NCBI RefSeq assembly: GCF_021568705.1
Contig: NZ_JAKGTH010000006.1
Location: 248,001-312,000 of the forward strand
Direction: 5' to 3'
Source of the DNA: Gillisia lutea
Lineage (GTDB): Bacteria; Bacteroidota; Bacteroidia; Flavobacteriales; Flavobacteriaceae
DNA: 64,000 bases
A program made the position numbers and the translations under genes. The notes below the pieces were generated by a model. The model had not been told where the DNA came from, searched no databases, and saw nothing but the letters and a program-made list of their open reading frames with translations. Shown here piece after piece: positions 1-9,767 of this stretch (position 1 is its first letter; each line of letters starts with the position of its first letter).

Positions 1-120
1 TAACTGATAGTCCAGTTTAACCGGGATTTTCACTTCTTCCTCAAAAGAATGTTCAGTGATCTGTGCATACCCGGCAACGGATATAACGAATAGCAATAAG
101 AGAGTTAGGTTTTTTTTCAT
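1..120 (-). CDS. N-terminal fragment of an exported protein, runs off the left edge
   Basis: Forty codons read on the minus strand from an ATG at 120-118 to the window edge. The start of the product is a typical Sec signal peptide: two or more lysines, a leucine-rich core and a Gly-Tyr-Ala-Gln end with probable cleavage near residue 20. The mature start is acidic (ITEHSFEEEVKIPVKLDYQL). It begins only 11 bases after the stop of the GH144-like gene, so it is probably the next member of the polysaccharide locus. The mature sequence slightly recalls alpha/beta hydrolases of such loci, but too little is present to assign a family. Confidence 0.8.
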   Translation of the reverse strand, partial: MKKNLTLLLLFVISVAGYAQITEHSFEEEVKIPVKLDYQL

Positions 121-131
121 CGAAATAAGTT

Positions 132-1514
132 TTAATAAGTAAATCCTAATTTATCTAATCCAGCTTTGATTTCTTCAGCCCCCATAAACAAGTCCCATAT
201 AAGTCCCGAGCGGTAATTCTCGATCATTACCACTTGTGGCCCCTGGTCTATTGCCAAATATCTTGGCGCTACCCAATCTTCTCCCTCCAGACTAAATGCA
301 TCGTAAAAACCAGCCGGCCCCCAAGTAAGATCATGAAGGTCGTTATAGAAATACCTCATAGCGCGTATTGATTCTGCAGGAGTATAAGGAATAGAACTTA
401 TGGCAGCGGTAGGAGAGATTACACCTTTATCATTCGTAGGGGAATGAGCGGTGTAACCAATGCTACCATCTTCACTTTTAGTATAACTCGCGGTTAAGCC
501 CCAAAGATTTTCGCCATAACCTTCAAATTTGTTTGGATTTGCCACACAGTATAAATAATCGATCTTAGAATGATTTACATTCAAATCCCAGTAATTGGCG
601 TATTTATCAGAAAGTCCTTTTGGGTTCAAACCTAGGTAAGAATAATGCGCCCAGAATAACGGACCACCAAATTTCTGAGCTCCGTTATGCTTTAAAATAA
701 GGGGTAAATCATATTTTGTATTAGAACTTTTGATGTCACCACCACGTGCCCAACCTTTATGGTAAGGAGCTGCACTAATGCTATGCGAAGGTGAAGCTGC
801 AGCTAGCACATAGGTAATTAGTGTTTCGTTATACCCCTCTAAAGGAAAATTCATTTCCCAGTTATGAGTGGGAGACCAGTGCCAGAAAAGGACGTCTTTA
901 TTGTTATTAGTATACCAACTCCATTCTATACTTTTCCAAAGTTTATCATATTTAGCTGCAACGGCTTTTTCAGACTCATTCCCGTTTTTAAGATATTCTC
1001 TAACTACAATAAAACCTTGAGCGAGAAAAGCTGTTTCTACGATATCACCTCCATCATCGTTATTACTAAACGACTGAGTTTTTCCGGTTTCACCATTCAT
1101 CCAGTGCGACCATGCTCCATGGTATCTATCGGCACTGGTAAGGAAATCAGCTATTTTATCAAGTCTGGCAACCACTTCTTCTTTTGGAATAAATTTGCGC
1201 TCCATTCCAACCACCAAAGACATTAAGCCAAAACCTGAGCCACCTGAAGTAACTATATGAGCATCATTTTTAGGATAATTCCCATCAGGATGAAAACGTT
1301 CTCTTGCCATCCCCGAATTTGGCTCGGCATATTCCCAAAAATACTTCAAGGTTTGTTTTTGAACCGTATCTAATAGTGCATCTTCCGATAGCTCCTTAAT
1401 TTTAACAGCTAAGGAATCTTCAGCATCAGTAGGTTTATCTTTTTGCTGATTATTCTTACATCCCGTAAAAAGAACAATTACACATGTAAAGATGGTTAAA
1501 TAGTTGTTTCTCAT
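132..1514 (-). CDS. GH144-like lipoprotein, predicted endo-beta-1,2-glucanase (copy 2)
   Basis: Predicted lipoprotein glycoside hydrolase of the 'Glycoamylase' (PF10091)/GH144 family; characterised GH144 members cleave beta-1,2-glucan internally. The product of 460 aa starts with a type II signal peptide ending ..IVLFTGC (Cys19). I place the start at the ATG at 1514 and not at the in-frame ATG at 1550, because the longer version puts 12 extra residues before the signal peptide and touches the upstream stop. Family blocks visible include SGMARER, GGSGFGL, NDDGGDIVETAFL, FWHWSP, GYGENLWGLTAS, HSPTND and AIDQGP, spanning the whole (alpha/alpha)-barrel length. It is a paralogue of the gene at 1550-2899, 35 bases upstream; both end in GLDKLGFTY. 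Older databases call this family glucoamylase, but the substrate is inferred, not shown. Confidence 0.88.
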   Translation of the reverse strand: MRNNYLTIFTCVIVLFTGCKNNQQKDKPTDAEDSLAVKIKELSEDALLDTVQKQTLKYFWEYAEPNSGMARERFHPDGNYPKNDAHIVTSGGSGFGLMSLVVGMERKFIPKEEVVARLDKIADFLTSADRYHGAWSHWMNGETGKTQSFSNNDDGGDIVETAFLAQGFIVVREYLKNGNESEKAVAAKYDKLWKSIEWSWYTNNNKDVLFWHWSPTHNWEMNFPLEGYNETLITYVLAAASPSHSISAAPYHKGWARGGDIKSSNTKYDLPLILKHNGAQKFGGPLFWAHYSYLGLNPKGLSDKYANYWDLNVNHSKIDYLYCVANPNKFEGYGENLWGLTASYTKSEDGSIGYTAHSPTNDKGVISPTAAISSIPYTPAESIRAMRYFYNDLHDLTWGPAGFYDAFSLEGEDWVAPRYLAIDQGPQVVMIENYRSGLIWDLFMGAEEIKAGLDKLGFTY

Positions 1515-1549
1515 TCTATTAAAAGTTATTATTGAGAGTTCGCTAAACA

Positions 1550-2899
1550 TTAATACGTAAATCCTAGTTTATCCAAGCCTTGTTTAATTTCAGGATTTGC
1601 CATAAATAAATTCCAAGGTAATTGAGTTCTATAATTCTCTATCATTGCGATTATGGGGCCTTGATCTATTGCTAAATACCCTTTTGCAAACCAGTTATTC
1701 TCTTCCGAATATGCATCGTAAAATCCATAATCTCCCCATAAGTTATCCCCAAGCTCCTCATAAAAATACCTTAGCGCAGCCATAGATTTTTCGGGAGTAT
1801 AAGGAAATGAGGAAAGCGCAGCTGTGGGTGTTATCACACCAAGATCGTTGGTAGGACTGTGAGCGGAATACCCCTCATAATTATCGGAGGCGGTCAACCC
1901 CCATGAATTCTCTCCATAACCTTTGTAATTCTTAGGGTTTCGAACACAATATTCATAGTTTATAAGAGTATGGGATGTATTTTGATTCCAATAATTGGCA
2001 TATTGATCTTCTAGAGTTCTTGGGTCAAGCCCAATAAAAGAATAATGACTGAAGAAAAGTGGCCCGCCGTAAGAAGGACCTAATGGCATATTGTAACTGT
2101 AGTGTGACCTATTCGTACGAATACCTCCATTGGAAGCCCATCCGTCTATGTATACTTCTTTGGAAATTGGATGAGTAGGCGATGCTGCTGCCAACACATA
2201 AGTTATAAGTCCTTCATTCCAGCCTTTAATAGGTAAATTCATTTGAAATCCATAGTTTGGAGACCAGTGCCAGTAAAGCACTTCCTTATTTTGAGTATAC
2301 CAATCCCATTCAACGTCTTCCCAAATCTTTGTTATTCTTGAACGAAGTGTGGATTCGGTGTCATTAGTGCTATCGAAATATTGACGGCATATTAATAAGC
2401 CTTGGATCAGAAAAGCAGTTTCTATCAAATCGCCACCATTATCATATTGGCTGAATGGTCTTGTTTGGGCTGAATTTCCCATATACCAGTGAGAAAATGC
2501 ACCATGATAAGTAGGAACAGTTTCTAGGAAATTTAGAATTTTATCTAATCTATTCAAAGCTTCTTCTTTGCTAATCCACCCTCTTTCCACAGCACTTGGA
2601 AAAGAAGCCAGACCAAAACCGGTTCCTCCGGTAGTTACGATATGAGGTGCATCCCCATTGTATGCATTATCCTGGGATCGCTCTCTTGCCATCCCGCTAT
2701 TTGCTTCAGCAAAATCATAGAAGTATTTGAAAGTTTGCTCCTGCACCAGGTCTAGGAGCTCATCATCCTTTAATACCACTTCTCCTACATCATCATCGAT
2801 TGGAGTTGGAATATAAGGTTCCTGATATCCGGGACCGGAATCATTGGAGCATGACACACCTATTAAAGCTAAAGCTATGAGAAACGAGCGTTTGAACAT
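1550..2899 (-). CDS. GH144-like lipoprotein, predicted endo-beta-1,2-glucanase (copy 1)
   Basis: Paralogue of the next gene, 449 aa, with the same blocks in the same order: SGMARER, HIVTTGGTGFGL, HGAFSHW, YDNGGDLIETAFL, YWHWSP, GGPLFFSHYSFIGLDP, GYGENSWGLTAS, SAHSPTND, LAIDQGP and the shared end GLDKLGFTY. The start is the ATG at 2899; the codon at 2920 is only TTG. The signal peptide ends ..LIGVSC (Cys17), predicting an outer-membrane or surface lipoprotein. The acidic residues inside the GGD..E and WNEG/YNE blocks are candidates for catalysis, but which residue acts is not decided here. A 266-base gap with direct repeats separates it from the LamG gene, so the GH144 pair may have its own promoter. 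Confidence 0.88.
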   Translation of the reverse strand: MFKRSFLIALALIGVSCSNDSGPGYQEPYIPTPIDDDVGEVVLKDDELLDLVQEQTFKYFYDFAEANSGMARERSQDNAYNGDAPHIVTTGGTGFGLASFPSAVERGWISKEEALNRLDKILNFLETVPTYHGAFSHWYMGNSAQTRPFSQYDNGGDLIETAFLIQGLLICRQYFDSTNDTESTLRSRITKIWEDVEWDWYTQNKEVLYWHWSPNYGFQMNLPIKGWNEGLITYVLAAASPTHPISKEVYIDGWASNGGIRTNRSHYSYNMPLGPSYGGPLFFSHYSFIGLDPRTLEDQYANYWNQNTSHTLINYEYCVRNPKNYKGYGENSWGLTASDNYEGYSAHSPTNDLGVITPTAALSSFPYTPEKSMAALRYFYEELGDNLWGDYGFYDAYSEENNWFAKGYLAIDQGPIIAMIENYRTQLPWNLFMANPEIKQGLDKLGFTY

Positions 2900-2996
2900 T
2901 TTTATACTTTCATTTTTCAAAAAACATCTCCTATGCAGGTACCTGAATTAAATTCGGTTACAAGCATTAAATGTTTTTTGTATTATTAAAAAGGGG

Positions 2997-3048
2997 CGAA
3001 ATAATATTTTCTCGATCAACTAAAAATCCACTTTTGACGAAATAATAT
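2997..3048. promoter_or_regulatory. Pair of 11-bp direct repeats upstream of the GH144 pair
   Basis: CGAAATAATAT occurs at 2997-3007 and again at 3038-3048, 41 bp start to start, about four helical turns. It lies 98-149 bases upstream of the GH144 copy 1 start. This spacing suits two regulator subunits on one face of the DNA. No matching TANNTTTG box was found on the minus strand here, so the promoter itself is not located. Confidence 0.35.
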
Positions 3049-3123
3049 AAGGTGATTAAACCTACGATAATTACATCTAGATTAATAGTACTAGCATCTA
3101 TTAAGATTAAATTATAAAGAACC

Positions 3124-3144
3124 CCGGAGAACTTATAACTCCGG
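3124..3144 (-). terminator. Hairpin after the LamG lipoprotein gene
   Basis: CCGGAG (3124-3129) pairs with CTCCGG (3139-3144) across a 9-base loop, 22 bases past the LamG gene stop on the minus strand. The tail on that strand is only partly T-rich, so it may be a weak terminator or an mRNA processing/stability hairpin that lowers expression of the downstream GH144 genes. Confidence 0.4.
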
Positions 3145-3165
3145 AGAACTTTATAACACCATTAA

Positions 3166-4908
3166 TTATTCATTCATGATAGCTTGAATTTCTGCTGCAC
3201 TAAGTGCTTTATTGAACAGGCGTAACTCATCCATTAAACTACTATCTGCTTTGTGTCCCCATTCAGTAAATCTTGGAGCTCCAGACATGATAGAAAGTAA
3301 ATCGGTGCCTGTCCAGTTAACAGGTTTAGATAATGAAGAAGTATTCACCTTTACTCCATTTAAATAAATATTAGACTCGGCTGCAGATATGGTGAAAGCC
3401 ACATGCACCCATTCTCCTGCTGTTACATCAACAACACCACCATCATTCCAACTTTCAGCATCTCCAGTTCCTACATTTAATTTTATCCTTTGCTCGGTAG
3501 CATTACCTTCTCTGAATAATCGAAATCCACTGGTACGAATATTTTGTACATCTGGGTATCCGGCATTATCTAGGTCTTCAGGACTAACAGTTAAAAGACC
3601 TGCCCTATCCGGACTTGCATTCACTTTATACCAAAAAGCAGCACTAAATTCTTCTCCTAATAAACCTTCTGTAGGTAAAGTTAGGTAAGAATCTGCTGCA
3701 CCTTCATATGCTTTTCCCATTACTGCGTCGTCGGTAAAATCTGGAGATCCAACAACCTCAGCTTGCCTGTTTTCTATAAATTCAGCATTACTTCCATTAA
3801 AAGGCATATAGAACGTCTCTCCCGCATATTTTGGTTCATAAGGAGTGAAGACATCTATCATATTTTGAATTTCAGTTGGTGATAAAGTAGTGTTGAATAA
3901 GCGTACTTCATCCAACGCACTTAAATCAGATAAATGATTCCAGTAACTGAAAGTTTCTCCTCCAGCTCCTATAGTGATATTTCCAGTTCCTGTCCAGTCT
4001 ATAGGTTTAGATAAATCAGAGGTATTAACCGGAATACCATTTAAATAAATTATAGATTGATTTTCTGAAATAGTAAAAGCAATGTGTACCCATTCTCCAG
4101 CTGCAACATCTATAACACCTCCATCATTCCAGCTTTCGCCAGTTCCGGTTCCAACATTTAATTTAATTCTCTGCTCTGCACCATTTCCTTCTCTAAACAA
4201 TCTGAATCCCTGATTACGATCATCGGCATTGTTTCCAACAACCAAGATACCTGCACGATCTGGACTTGCATTTACTTTATACCAAAAAGCAGCACTAAAA
4301 TTATTTCCCAAATTCTCCTCTTCTATAGGAAATGTTAGATAAGCACCTTCAGCACCTTTATAGGCGTTGGTACCTACATATGAAGTACCGGCAAAACCCG
4401 GAGTTCCGACTTCAGAAGCATCGGTAACACTAACTAATTCTACATAATTCCCATCAAAAGGCATGTAAAAGAATTCTCCTCCAAACATGGGGCTATATGG
4501 TGGGGCTTTACTAAAGTTTACCATAGAAGTAGATGTATTCCCAACTATATCTGTAGCGGTAATTACTAAAGTATGATCTCCACTTGATATATTACCGTAT
4601 GTCATTTCCTCCTTGGCAATTCGATAATCTTTAAAGTCATTAAAAGTTGCGATATCTGTTCCATCTACCGCAACTGTAATCGATGCGATTTCAATATCGT
4701 CTACTACCTGAAACTTTATATTCACGCTCGACACTACATTCAAGTCCTGAATAGTAGAACCTTCCTGAGGAGAGATAATTGTAATTTGAGGATTCGCCCC
4801 ATCCGGCCCGGGATCAACCTGTGTTATTCCATCAATTCCATCCTCGCATGAAGAAAGTGTCAGAAACAACATAATAAATCCAATAAAAGGTATATTTAAT
4901 TTTTTCAT
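3166..4908 (-). CDS. Surface glycan-binding lipoprotein with Ig-like and two LamG domains
   Basis: A 580 aa lipoprotein (signal peptide ending ..LTLSSC, Cys21). Residues about 40-133 look like a bacterial Ig-like domain (IASITVAVDG..; SGDHTLVITATDIVGN). Two concanavalin-like LamG domains follow at about 145-352 and 362-580. Each has FSAAFWYKVNASPDRAG, RLFREGN, QRIKLNVGTG and GEWVHIAFTIS blocks, so they are a recent internal duplication. It sits 26 bases after SusD, where SusE/SusF or SGBP proteins lie in other loci, so the inferred role is surface capture of the glycan. No catalytic domain or T9SS tail is seen. LamG domains also occur in some hydrolases, but no such domain is attached here. 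Confidence 0.85.
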   Translation of the reverse strand: MKKLNIPFIGFIMLFLTLSSCEDGIDGITQVDPGPDGANPQITIISPQEGSTIQDLNVVSSVNIKFQVVDDIEIASITVAVDGTDIATFNDFKDYRIAKEEMTYGNISSGDHTLVITATDIVGNTSTSMVNFSKAPPYSPMFGGEFFYMPFDGNYVELVSVTDASEVGTPGFAGTSYVGTNAYKGAEGAYLTFPIEEENLGNNFSAAFWYKVNASPDRAGILVVGNNADDRNQGFRLFREGNGAEQRIKLNVGTGTGESWNDGGVIDVAAGEWVHIAFTISENQSIIYLNGIPVNTSDLSKPIDWTGTGNITIGAGGETFSYWNHLSDLSALDEVRLFNTTLSPTEIQNMIDVFTPYEPKYAGETFYMPFNGSNAEFIENRQAEVVGSPDFTDDAVMGKAYEGAADSYLTLPTEGLLGEEFSAAFWYKVNASPDRAGLLTVSPEDLDNAGYPDVQNIRTSGFRLFREGNATEQRIKLNVGTGDAESWNDGGVVDVTAGEWVHVAFTISAAESNIYLNGVKVNTSSLSKPVNWTGTDLLSIMSGAPRFTEWGHKADSSLMDELRLFNKALSAAEIQAIMNE

Positions 4909-4934
4909 TTTTATTGTTTTATAATTAGTACTAA

Positions 4935-6479
4935 TTATAGAGAGTTACCTCCAAGAATTGGAAATTGATCTACTTGAGTTTGAGGATAAGGAAGATATGC
5001 CTTGTTCATGGTAAAAGTTCTTCCATCATAACTAAGTTCATCGGTTTTACCCAATCTCACCATATCGAAATAACGTTTCCCCCACTCCATGCTTAATTCT
5101 GCAAATTTCTCATCTAAAACATCCTCCAGAGTAACATTTTGAAGAGGACCCAATCCCGCTCTTTCTCTTACCAGGGTTACAGCATCTTCCGCACTTATTG
5201 CAGAACCTGCTGCGCCTTGTTTAAGCGCTTCAGCATACATCAGTAATATTTCAGCATATCTAATTACATTATAATTTTTATTACTTCCATATTCTGTTCT
5301 CCCGGGAATTAACTGATTAGATGGCAGGTAGTGTTTCCCGCTTGCAAATAAAGCACGGGCATAGTCATTTATTATATCACCATCTCTGGTAGTATTAGAA
5401 ACAAAAGATGGAAGTGACGAATAATTAGGGTCCGCTTTTATTTCTGCTATTCCTCTATCGGTAAATAGAACACTGGTTTCCAAACGAACCGTTTCATTTC
5501 TATCCAACATAAATTTGATAAACTTCATACTCGGTTCAAAGAATCCCCATCCACTTCCTGCGCCCGCAACTGCAGGTGTCCAGTTTTGTGGTCCGTAAGG
5601 TTGAAAAAGATGTCTTTCAGCATCACCTTCTCCTTGTCCGAAATCAGAATATTGCAAAGAAAGAATAACCTCGTTACTTAATTTTCCAGGTGTTTTGAAG
5701 AGTTCGTAATAATCTGGAAAAAGACTGAAGCTATTAGAGCTTATTATTTGCCCTGTAGCATCGGCTACAGCCTGATAGTTTCCAAGTTCCTGATTTGCCA
5801 TAGCTTTAATAGCAAGAGCAGTGGCTACGGTAGCGCCACCTGGAAGATCTGTACGCTCGTTAGGTCTTCCATTTGGCAAGTGAGGAATCGCTTCGTCCAT
5901 TTGATCGGAGATATGCTGCATAACCTCATCTTTGCTAGGTACTGACTCTAAATCCTTAATTTCATCAGTGTTAGAAGACTGTGGAATAAATACACCTCCA
6001 TAAACCTGAGATAATTGTAAAAGCATCATGGCGCGAAGTACTTTAGCTTCTGCTATGTATTGATCTCCCTCTTGAATTCCTGCAGCATTCGCAAATTCCT
6101 GATATCTTGAAATCTGCTCCATAGCTGTATGGGCTGTTATAATATCGGCATAAACATTTTCCCACAGAGAATTATACATCCAATAATCTTTATTGTAATT
6201 AAATAGGTCGGTTTCAGAAAAATCTTGCTGATCTCCAAGGCCTCCGGCATTCACATCATCCCCTCTTACTGAGATTAAAAGAGGTTGTTCCCATCCTCTC
6301 GATTGAAATGCAGCATAAACCCCAATTATGGAAAGCTTCATATCTTCAGTCTTTGTAAAATCTGTACCCCCAGCAAAATCATTGTTAAGTTCCAGCTCGT
6401 CCAGCTTATCTGAACAACCTCCCAAAGCCAATATTAATACAAGGCTAGCTGCTGCTGTAATTTTATTAAACAATTTCAT
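4935..6479 (-). CDS. SusD-family outer-membrane glycan-binding lipoprotein
   Basis: A 514 aa lipoprotein with signal peptide and lipobox ..LALGGC (Cys22). SusD/RagB family features are visible: the helical TPR-like N-terminal part (AEAKVLRAMMLLQLSQVYGG), the C-terminal block RYAEILLMYAEALKQ and the closing EWGKRYFDMVRLGK segment. SusD proteins form a lid on the partner SusC barrel at the cell surface and bind oligosaccharides for import. The start ATG lies 12 bases after the SusC stop and the gene is followed 26 bases later by the LamG lipoprotein, so the three are one transcription unit. Confidence 0.95.
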   Translation of the reverse strand: MKLFNKITAAASLVLILALGGCSDKLDELELNNDFAGGTDFTKTEDMKLSIIGVYAAFQSRGWEQPLLISVRGDDVNAGGLGDQQDFSETDLFNYNKDYWMYNSLWENVYADIITAHTAMEQISRYQEFANAAGIQEGDQYIAEAKVLRAMMLLQLSQVYGGVFIPQSSNTDEIKDLESVPSKDEVMQHISDQMDEAIPHLPNGRPNERTDLPGGATVATALAIKAMANQELGNYQAVADATGQIISSNSFSLFPDYYELFKTPGKLSNEVILSLQYSDFGQGEGDAERHLFQPYGPQNWTPAVAGAGSGWGFFEPSMKFIKFMLDRNETVRLETSVLFTDRGIAEIKADPNYSSLPSFVSNTTRDGDIINDYARALFASGKHYLPSNQLIPGRTEYGSNKNYNVIRYAEILLMYAEALKQGAAGSAISAEDAVTLVRERAGLGPLQNVTLEDVLDEKFAELSMEWGKRYFDMVRLGKTDELSYDGRTFTMNKAYLPYPQTQVDQFPILGGNSL

Positions 6480-6491
6480 AATCTCTTTTTT

Positions 6492-9400
6492 TTATATTTT
6501 AATACTTACTCCAATTGTGTATACTGCAGGTACAGGGTAGGTTTCATTATCAACTCCATTTGCAACTTCAGGATTGAATCCATTGTACTTAAATACAGTT
6601 AAAGGTTTTTCTGCAGTTACGTAAATTCTGGTCCAAGGGATATTATTCAATTTCCCATTTTTGTTGATTGTATATCCTAGGGTAATATTTTGTACTCTGA
6701 AAAAGTCTCCATCTTCAACGAAATAATCGCTTAATTTTTGATTCCAACCTTTTCGAATTCCAGCTGCAGAAGGGTAACTGTTAGTAGTTCCCTCCCCATG
6801 CCATCGATTGATCGCAAAATCTCTATCTATGTTGGTGTCATTTGTAAAGATTACTTCCCCTCTCTTACGGTTAAGAATTTTGTTTCCACCTTGACCTACT
6901 GCACTGGCAGATAAGTCGAAATTTTTATAATTAACACCTATATTCAAACCGTAAGAGTATGATGGTAAGAAGGAACCTAATACTGTTCTATCATCATCAG
7001 TGATATTACCATCTCCATTAAGATCTTTATATTTAAAATCTCCAGGAACAAGGTTATTAGCAACTGCTACGGGATCGGCTTGGATCTCTGCGTCATTTTG
7101 ATATACACCGGCAATTTCACGTCCATAAAAGGCAAAAATAGGTTCCCCTACGATAGATCTTTGACGAAACTCTGCCGAACCAGCATCTAAAGCCACTGCA
7201 TCACTTATATTTAAAACTTCGTTTTTAAGAGTAGCGAAATTTACTCCAATATTATAGCTAAAATCATCTGAAACACGTTTATCCCAGTTCAAAGCCAATT
7301 CTAAACCTGAATTTCTAATTTCTCCAACGTTTTGTCTGGTAGCCCCGGGAATAAGAGGTCGGTTAACTGGAATTACAGCATCTTTAGTATCTCTTACATA
7401 GTAATCTGCTTCAAGAGAGAGGTTATTATTAAATAATCTTGCAGATATCCCTGCATTAATCTCTTCGGTAACCTCCCATTTCAAAGAGGTAAAATCGTTA
7501 CTGGTATTTACTCCACTATATAACTCATCTCCTAACGCGGTGGTAACTACTGTTGAAGTAATAGATCCTTCACTTGAAGAAACCTTATCATTCCCAAGCT
7601 CCCCCCAACTGGCGCGAAGCTTAAGAAAATCAAACACTCCATTATCTTCCATGAATGGCTCTGCCGAAAGCACCCATCCGGCACCTATAGTTGGGAAATA
7701 ACCCCATTTCTCTTGGTATTTGTTAGTACCATCTGCACGAAAAGTACCATATAACAAGTATCTCCCATCATAGTTATAAGCTATTCTTCCAAAATAGGAA
7801 AGTCCGTATTCTCTTCTCCCATCGTCACCTACACCATCGGTTACTATAGTTTGAGCAAGATCTAAAAAGTATGCTTCTTCACCAGATAGTGGAAAATTTA
7901 AACCTTTTGCTTCTAATTGTTCATAAGACTCATCTCTAAATGAGGCACCAGCAAGGGCAGTAATGTCATGCTTTCCAAAAGTATTTGTATAAGTTAAGGT
8001 GTTATCCCAAATTTGATTGGAAATGGTTACATTCCTTTTTATTAATTCAGCATCTTCACGTTGGAAGTTGTTACCAATAAAATAAGGAAGTCTTACCTCT
8101 CTTCTTTCCTCCGTTTGAAAATTATGATTGTATGCCGTCTTAAAAGTTAATTGTTCAGGAATTAAATTCACCTGCGCATAAAAATTACCGAGCACGTTTC
8201 TTATTTTAGATCTTAACTCGCTATTGTCCATAGTTGGAAAAGGGTTCTGTCCGCTTCTATATCCAAGATCCTGTGCATTGGCATAATTAGTAGGAGTAGC
8301 ATTTACATTAAGCTCATCATACACCGGTAAAATTGGAACTGCGTAATAGGCTTGTCTAAAAGCTGACGCCTCAGGGTCGAATCTACTTGCATTACTTAAT
8401 AATGCGTTTGCACCTACGGTTAACCAATCATTTACTTTAAAATCAAGTTTACTTCTTAAGTTAAAACGCTCATATTCATTTTTCATTTTAAGGATACCTT
8501 CTTGAGCAAAGTAATTAGCTCCAATAGCATAGGTAGCATTTTCGCTTCCTCCCGTAACACCGAAGCTATGATTTTGTATAAGAGCTGGTCTTAATATCTC
8601 ATCATACCAATCGGTTTTTACATCAGGAATATTAGGATTTACTCTACTCCTTCCATAACGCTGCATGGCGTTTAAAATAAAATTAGCATCAGGCTGAGAT
8701 CCCGACTCCAAAGCAATCGTAGTAAATTGTTCGGCATTGGCAAGTTTCAATACATTTTGAGCAACTTGGTATCCTGTATAACCGTCATACGTAATTTCTG
8801 ATTTCTGATTGTATCCTCCCGACTTGGTTTGGATAATTACTACTCCATTAGCAGCTCTTACCCCATAAATTGCAGAAGCTGAAGCATCTTTAAGGACAGA
8901 TATAGAAGTAATATCAGCAGTATTAAGAAAATCAATATTATCAAAAAACATACCATCAACTACATATAAAGGTCCAGAAGCATCGTTAGCATAAGAACCA
9001 ATTCCACGCACTCGAACGGTTGGCGCAGCACCCGGTCCTCCATTACTAACAATTTGCAAACCTGCAACCTTACCCTGTAAGGCCTGCATAGCTTGCCCTG
9101 TTGGCGTTTTACTTATTTCCTCTGATTTAATTGTGGAAATTGCTCCAGTTAAATCGGCCTTTTTCTGAGCCCCGTACCCTACAACCACTATCTCGTCTAA
9201 AGATGCGGCATCATAGCTCATTGAAATATCAATCGTATTTTGGTTACCCACAGTTACTTCCTGTGACTGCATTCCCACAAAACTGAATTCCAATACATCT
9301 CCATTAGCAGCGCTAATAGAGTATTTACCGTCAAAATCGGTAATGGCACCACGAGAAGTACCTTTTACCAATACATTCACTCCCGGAAGAGGTAAATTAT

Positions 9401-9503
9401 CTTCACTAGAAGTAATAGTTCCTGTTATGTTACGTTCCTGTGCGAAAGAATGAACACTTATCATAAAGAGTAACAAACAAACTAGAGTTAATTTTGTTTT
9501 CAT
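6492..9503 (-). CDS. SusC/RagA-family TonB-dependent outer-membrane transporter
   Basis: A 1003 aa SusC-type TonB-dependent receptor. The start is the ATG at 9503 (MKTKLTLVCLL..); the codon at 9509 is TTG. A signal peptide ending SFAQ is followed by a carboxypeptidase-regulatory-like domain (about 25-95; GVNVLVKGTSRGAITDFDG), the SusC signature VVVGYGAQKKADLTGAI, a plug domain (about 110-225; VRVRGIGS, YVVDGMF) and a long beta-barrel ending in an aromatic-containing strand (YTIGVSIKI). It imports oligosaccharides through the outer membrane with energy from TonB-ExbB-ExbD. It leads the locus; the 281-base gap upstream should hold the regulated promoter, but no clear -7 box was found in it. Confidence 0.96.
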   Translation of the reverse strand: MKTKLTLVCLLLFMISVHSFAQERNITGTITSSEDNLPLPGVNVLVKGTSRGAITDFDGKYSISAANGDVLEFSFVGMQSQEVTVGNQNTIDISMSYDAASLDEIVVVGYGAQKKADLTGAISTIKSEEISKTPTGQAMQALQGKVAGLQIVSNGGPGAAPTVRVRGIGSYANDASGPLYVVDGMFFDNIDFLNTADITSISVLKDASASAIYGVRAANGVVIIQTKSGGYNQKSEITYDGYTGYQVAQNVLKLANAEQFTTIALESGSQPDANFILNAMQRYGRSRVNPNIPDVKTDWYDEILRPALIQNHSFGVTGGSENATYAIGANYFAQEGILKMKNEYERFNLRSKLDFKVNDWLTVGANALLSNASRFDPEASAFRQAYYAVPILPVYDELNVNATPTNYANAQDLGYRSGQNPFPTMDNSELRSKIRNVLGNFYAQVNLIPEQLTFKTAYNHNFQTEERREVRLPYFIGNNFQREDAELIKRNVTISNQIWDNTLTYTNTFGKHDITALAGASFRDESYEQLEAKGLNFPLSGEEAYFLDLAQTIVTDGVGDDGRREYGLSYFGRIAYNYDGRYLLYGTFRADGTNKYQEKWGYFPTIGAGWVLSAEPFMEDNGVFDFLKLRASWGELGNDKVSSSEGSITSTVVTTALGDELYSGVNTSNDFTSLKWEVTEEINAGISARLFNNNLSLEADYYVRDTKDAVIPVNRPLIPGATRQNVGEIRNSGLELALNWDKRVSDDFSYNIGVNFATLKNEVLNISDAVALDAGSAEFRQRSIVGEPIFAFYGREIAGVYQNDAEIQADPVAVANNLVPGDFKYKDLNGDGNITDDDRTVLGSFLPSYSYGLNIGVNYKNFDLSASAVGQGGNKILNRKRGEVIFTNDTNIDRDFAINRWHGEGTTNSYPSAAGIRKGWNQKLSDYFVEDGDFFRVQNITLGYTINKNGKLNNIPWTRIYVTAEKPLTVFKYNGFNPEVANGVDNETYPVPAVYTIGVSIKI

Positions 9504-9767
9504 AAACAAGGTTGTTTTAAATTTTTCGGAATGCGTATTTATTAAATCTCCTCTTTTAAGAAAAGACGACTTCTCCCAAAAAGAAGCGTTATAAAATTAA
9601 CACTTGAAGGAAGCTTTTAACCTTAATTTAATATAACTGGACACATCAAGTTTTAACTAATATTTAAATTACTTAAAATCAGTAATTTAATCAAATAAAA
9701 TAAAGTATTTTAGCTGTTAAAAATGTGAAATGATGTGGAAAAGATGAGTTAATTTAGATAAAATTAC

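Noticed and set aside
864-1226. Plus-strand open frame of 120 codons over the GH144 copy 2 gene
   Set aside because: Lies antisense inside a gene with full family motifs; its own product has no recognisable domain or promoter.
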